64,000 nucleotides of DNA, from NCBI RefSeq assembly GCF_026339735.1, contig NZ_JAPEQG010000001.1, forward strand, positions 2,852,001 through 2,916,000, read 5' to 3'. Shown here in pieces: positions 63,729 to 64,000 of the stretch. The notes beneath the pieces were generated by a model. The model saw only the letters and a program-made list of their open reading frames with translations. It was not told the DNA's origin and did not search any database. The position numbers and the translations under genes were made by a program. Origin of the DNA: Streptomyces sp. NBC_01669 (GTDB lineage: Bacteria > Actinomycetota > Actinomycetes > Streptomycetales > Streptomycetaceae). Position 1 is the first letter of the stretch. Each line of letters opens with the position of its first letter.

Positions 63729-64000
63729 ATGCGACTCGCGGAACTGAGCAAGCAGAGCGGCGTCTCGACGGCGACGATCAAGTACTACCTGCGTGAGGGG
63801 CTGTTGGCGCCCGGTGAACGCATCAGCGCGACCCAGGCCGAGTACGACGAGAGCCATCTGCGCCGGCTGCGTCTGGTGCGGGCACTGATTCAGGTGGGCC
63901 GCCTCCCGGTGGCAACGGCCCGCGAGGTACTGGCCCATGTCGACGACGAATCCCTCGGCCGCACGATCCGGCTGGGCGCCGCCCTCTGGTCGCTGCCGCA
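63729..64000 (+). CDS. MerR-family transcriptional regulator (5' part, runs off the window)
   Basis: The first 90 codons from ATG 63729 are visible: MRLAELSKQSGVSTATIKYY, LREGLLAPGERISATQAEYD, then HLRRLRLVRALIQVGRLPVA. This is a complete MerR winged helix (HTH, wing and start of the dimerisation helix). Effector and C-terminal domain lie beyond 64000. It is divergent from DUF4188 with a palindrome between them, a usual regulator/target layout. Confidence 0.92.
   Translation, partial: MRLAELSKQSGVSTATIKYYLREGLLAPGERISATQAEYDESHLRRLRLVRALIQVGRLPVATAREVLAHVDDESLGRTIRLGAALWSLP

Overview
The window is chromosomal DNA from a Streptomyces (or very close relative). GC content is very high throughout and GTG starts are common. 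Several genes are actinomycete or Streptomyces hallmarks: the sporulation sigma factor WhiG, the antibiotic-production repressor NsdA, the glucose permease GlcP, a four-gene type I signal peptidase cluster, the HU protein HupS with a lysine/alanine tail, and the IclR-type regulator NdgR beside leuCD. From memory, gene order matches the conserved core of the S. coelicolor chromosome from rpsB to ndgR, read in reverse. Most genes lie on the minus strand.

Layout. 1-6.3 kb: 5' end of rpsB, an M23 peptidase, a TetR regulator, whiG, and the coupled yraN-comM-dprA genes. 6.4-13.4 kb: DUF2469, a Nudix hydrolase, sipWXYZ, rplS, trmD, rimM, a KH protein and rpsP (16S/tRNA maturation and secretion). 13.5-20.6 kb: a SprT-like zinc protein, a short archaeal-type prolyl-tRNA synthetase, a methyltransferase, an FtsH protease and ffh. 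20.7-24.9 kb: amtB-glnK-glnD behind a predicted GlnR operator. 25.2-33.1 kb: nsdA, a primase-like protein, ftsY, an NCS1 permease, a flavin oxidoreductase and glcP. 33.3-40 kb: smc with an unusual hinge insertion, a small coiled-coil protein with a structured leader, acyP, a CAP-domain protein and a small membrane protein. 40.3-48.2 kb: HxlR regulator, mutM, rnc, rpmF, DUF177, a DivIVA-like protein, coaD, rsmD and recG. 48.2-49.7 kb: a decayed HSP90-family/TPR locus split by a 168-bp MITE-like element. 49.7-64 kb: DhaL-type protein, rpmB, thiD-thiL, an Lrp-type protein, DUF3515, ddl, gpsA-plsC, cofC, hupS, leuCD, ndgR and a divergent DUF4188/MerR pair cut by the window edge.

How the genes work together. 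The region is mainly housekeeping: ribosome biogenesis, SRP-dependent export (ffh and ftsY, with sip genes processing the exported products), nitrogen sensing, chromosome organisation (smc, hupS), DNA repair (mutM, recG, dprA) and synthesis of CoA, thiamine, leucine and cell-wall precursors. I see no biosynthetic cluster, prophage, CRISPR array or intact transposon. The points that ordinary annotation does not explain are: the degraded HSP90/TPR locus with its MITE; the Pro/Gly/His-rich insertion in the SMC hinge; a nested-helix structure and a helically phased triple repeat upstream of smc; a 27-bp double DnaA-box-like motif found twice; and a terminator-like hairpin abutting the start codon of the HxlR gene.
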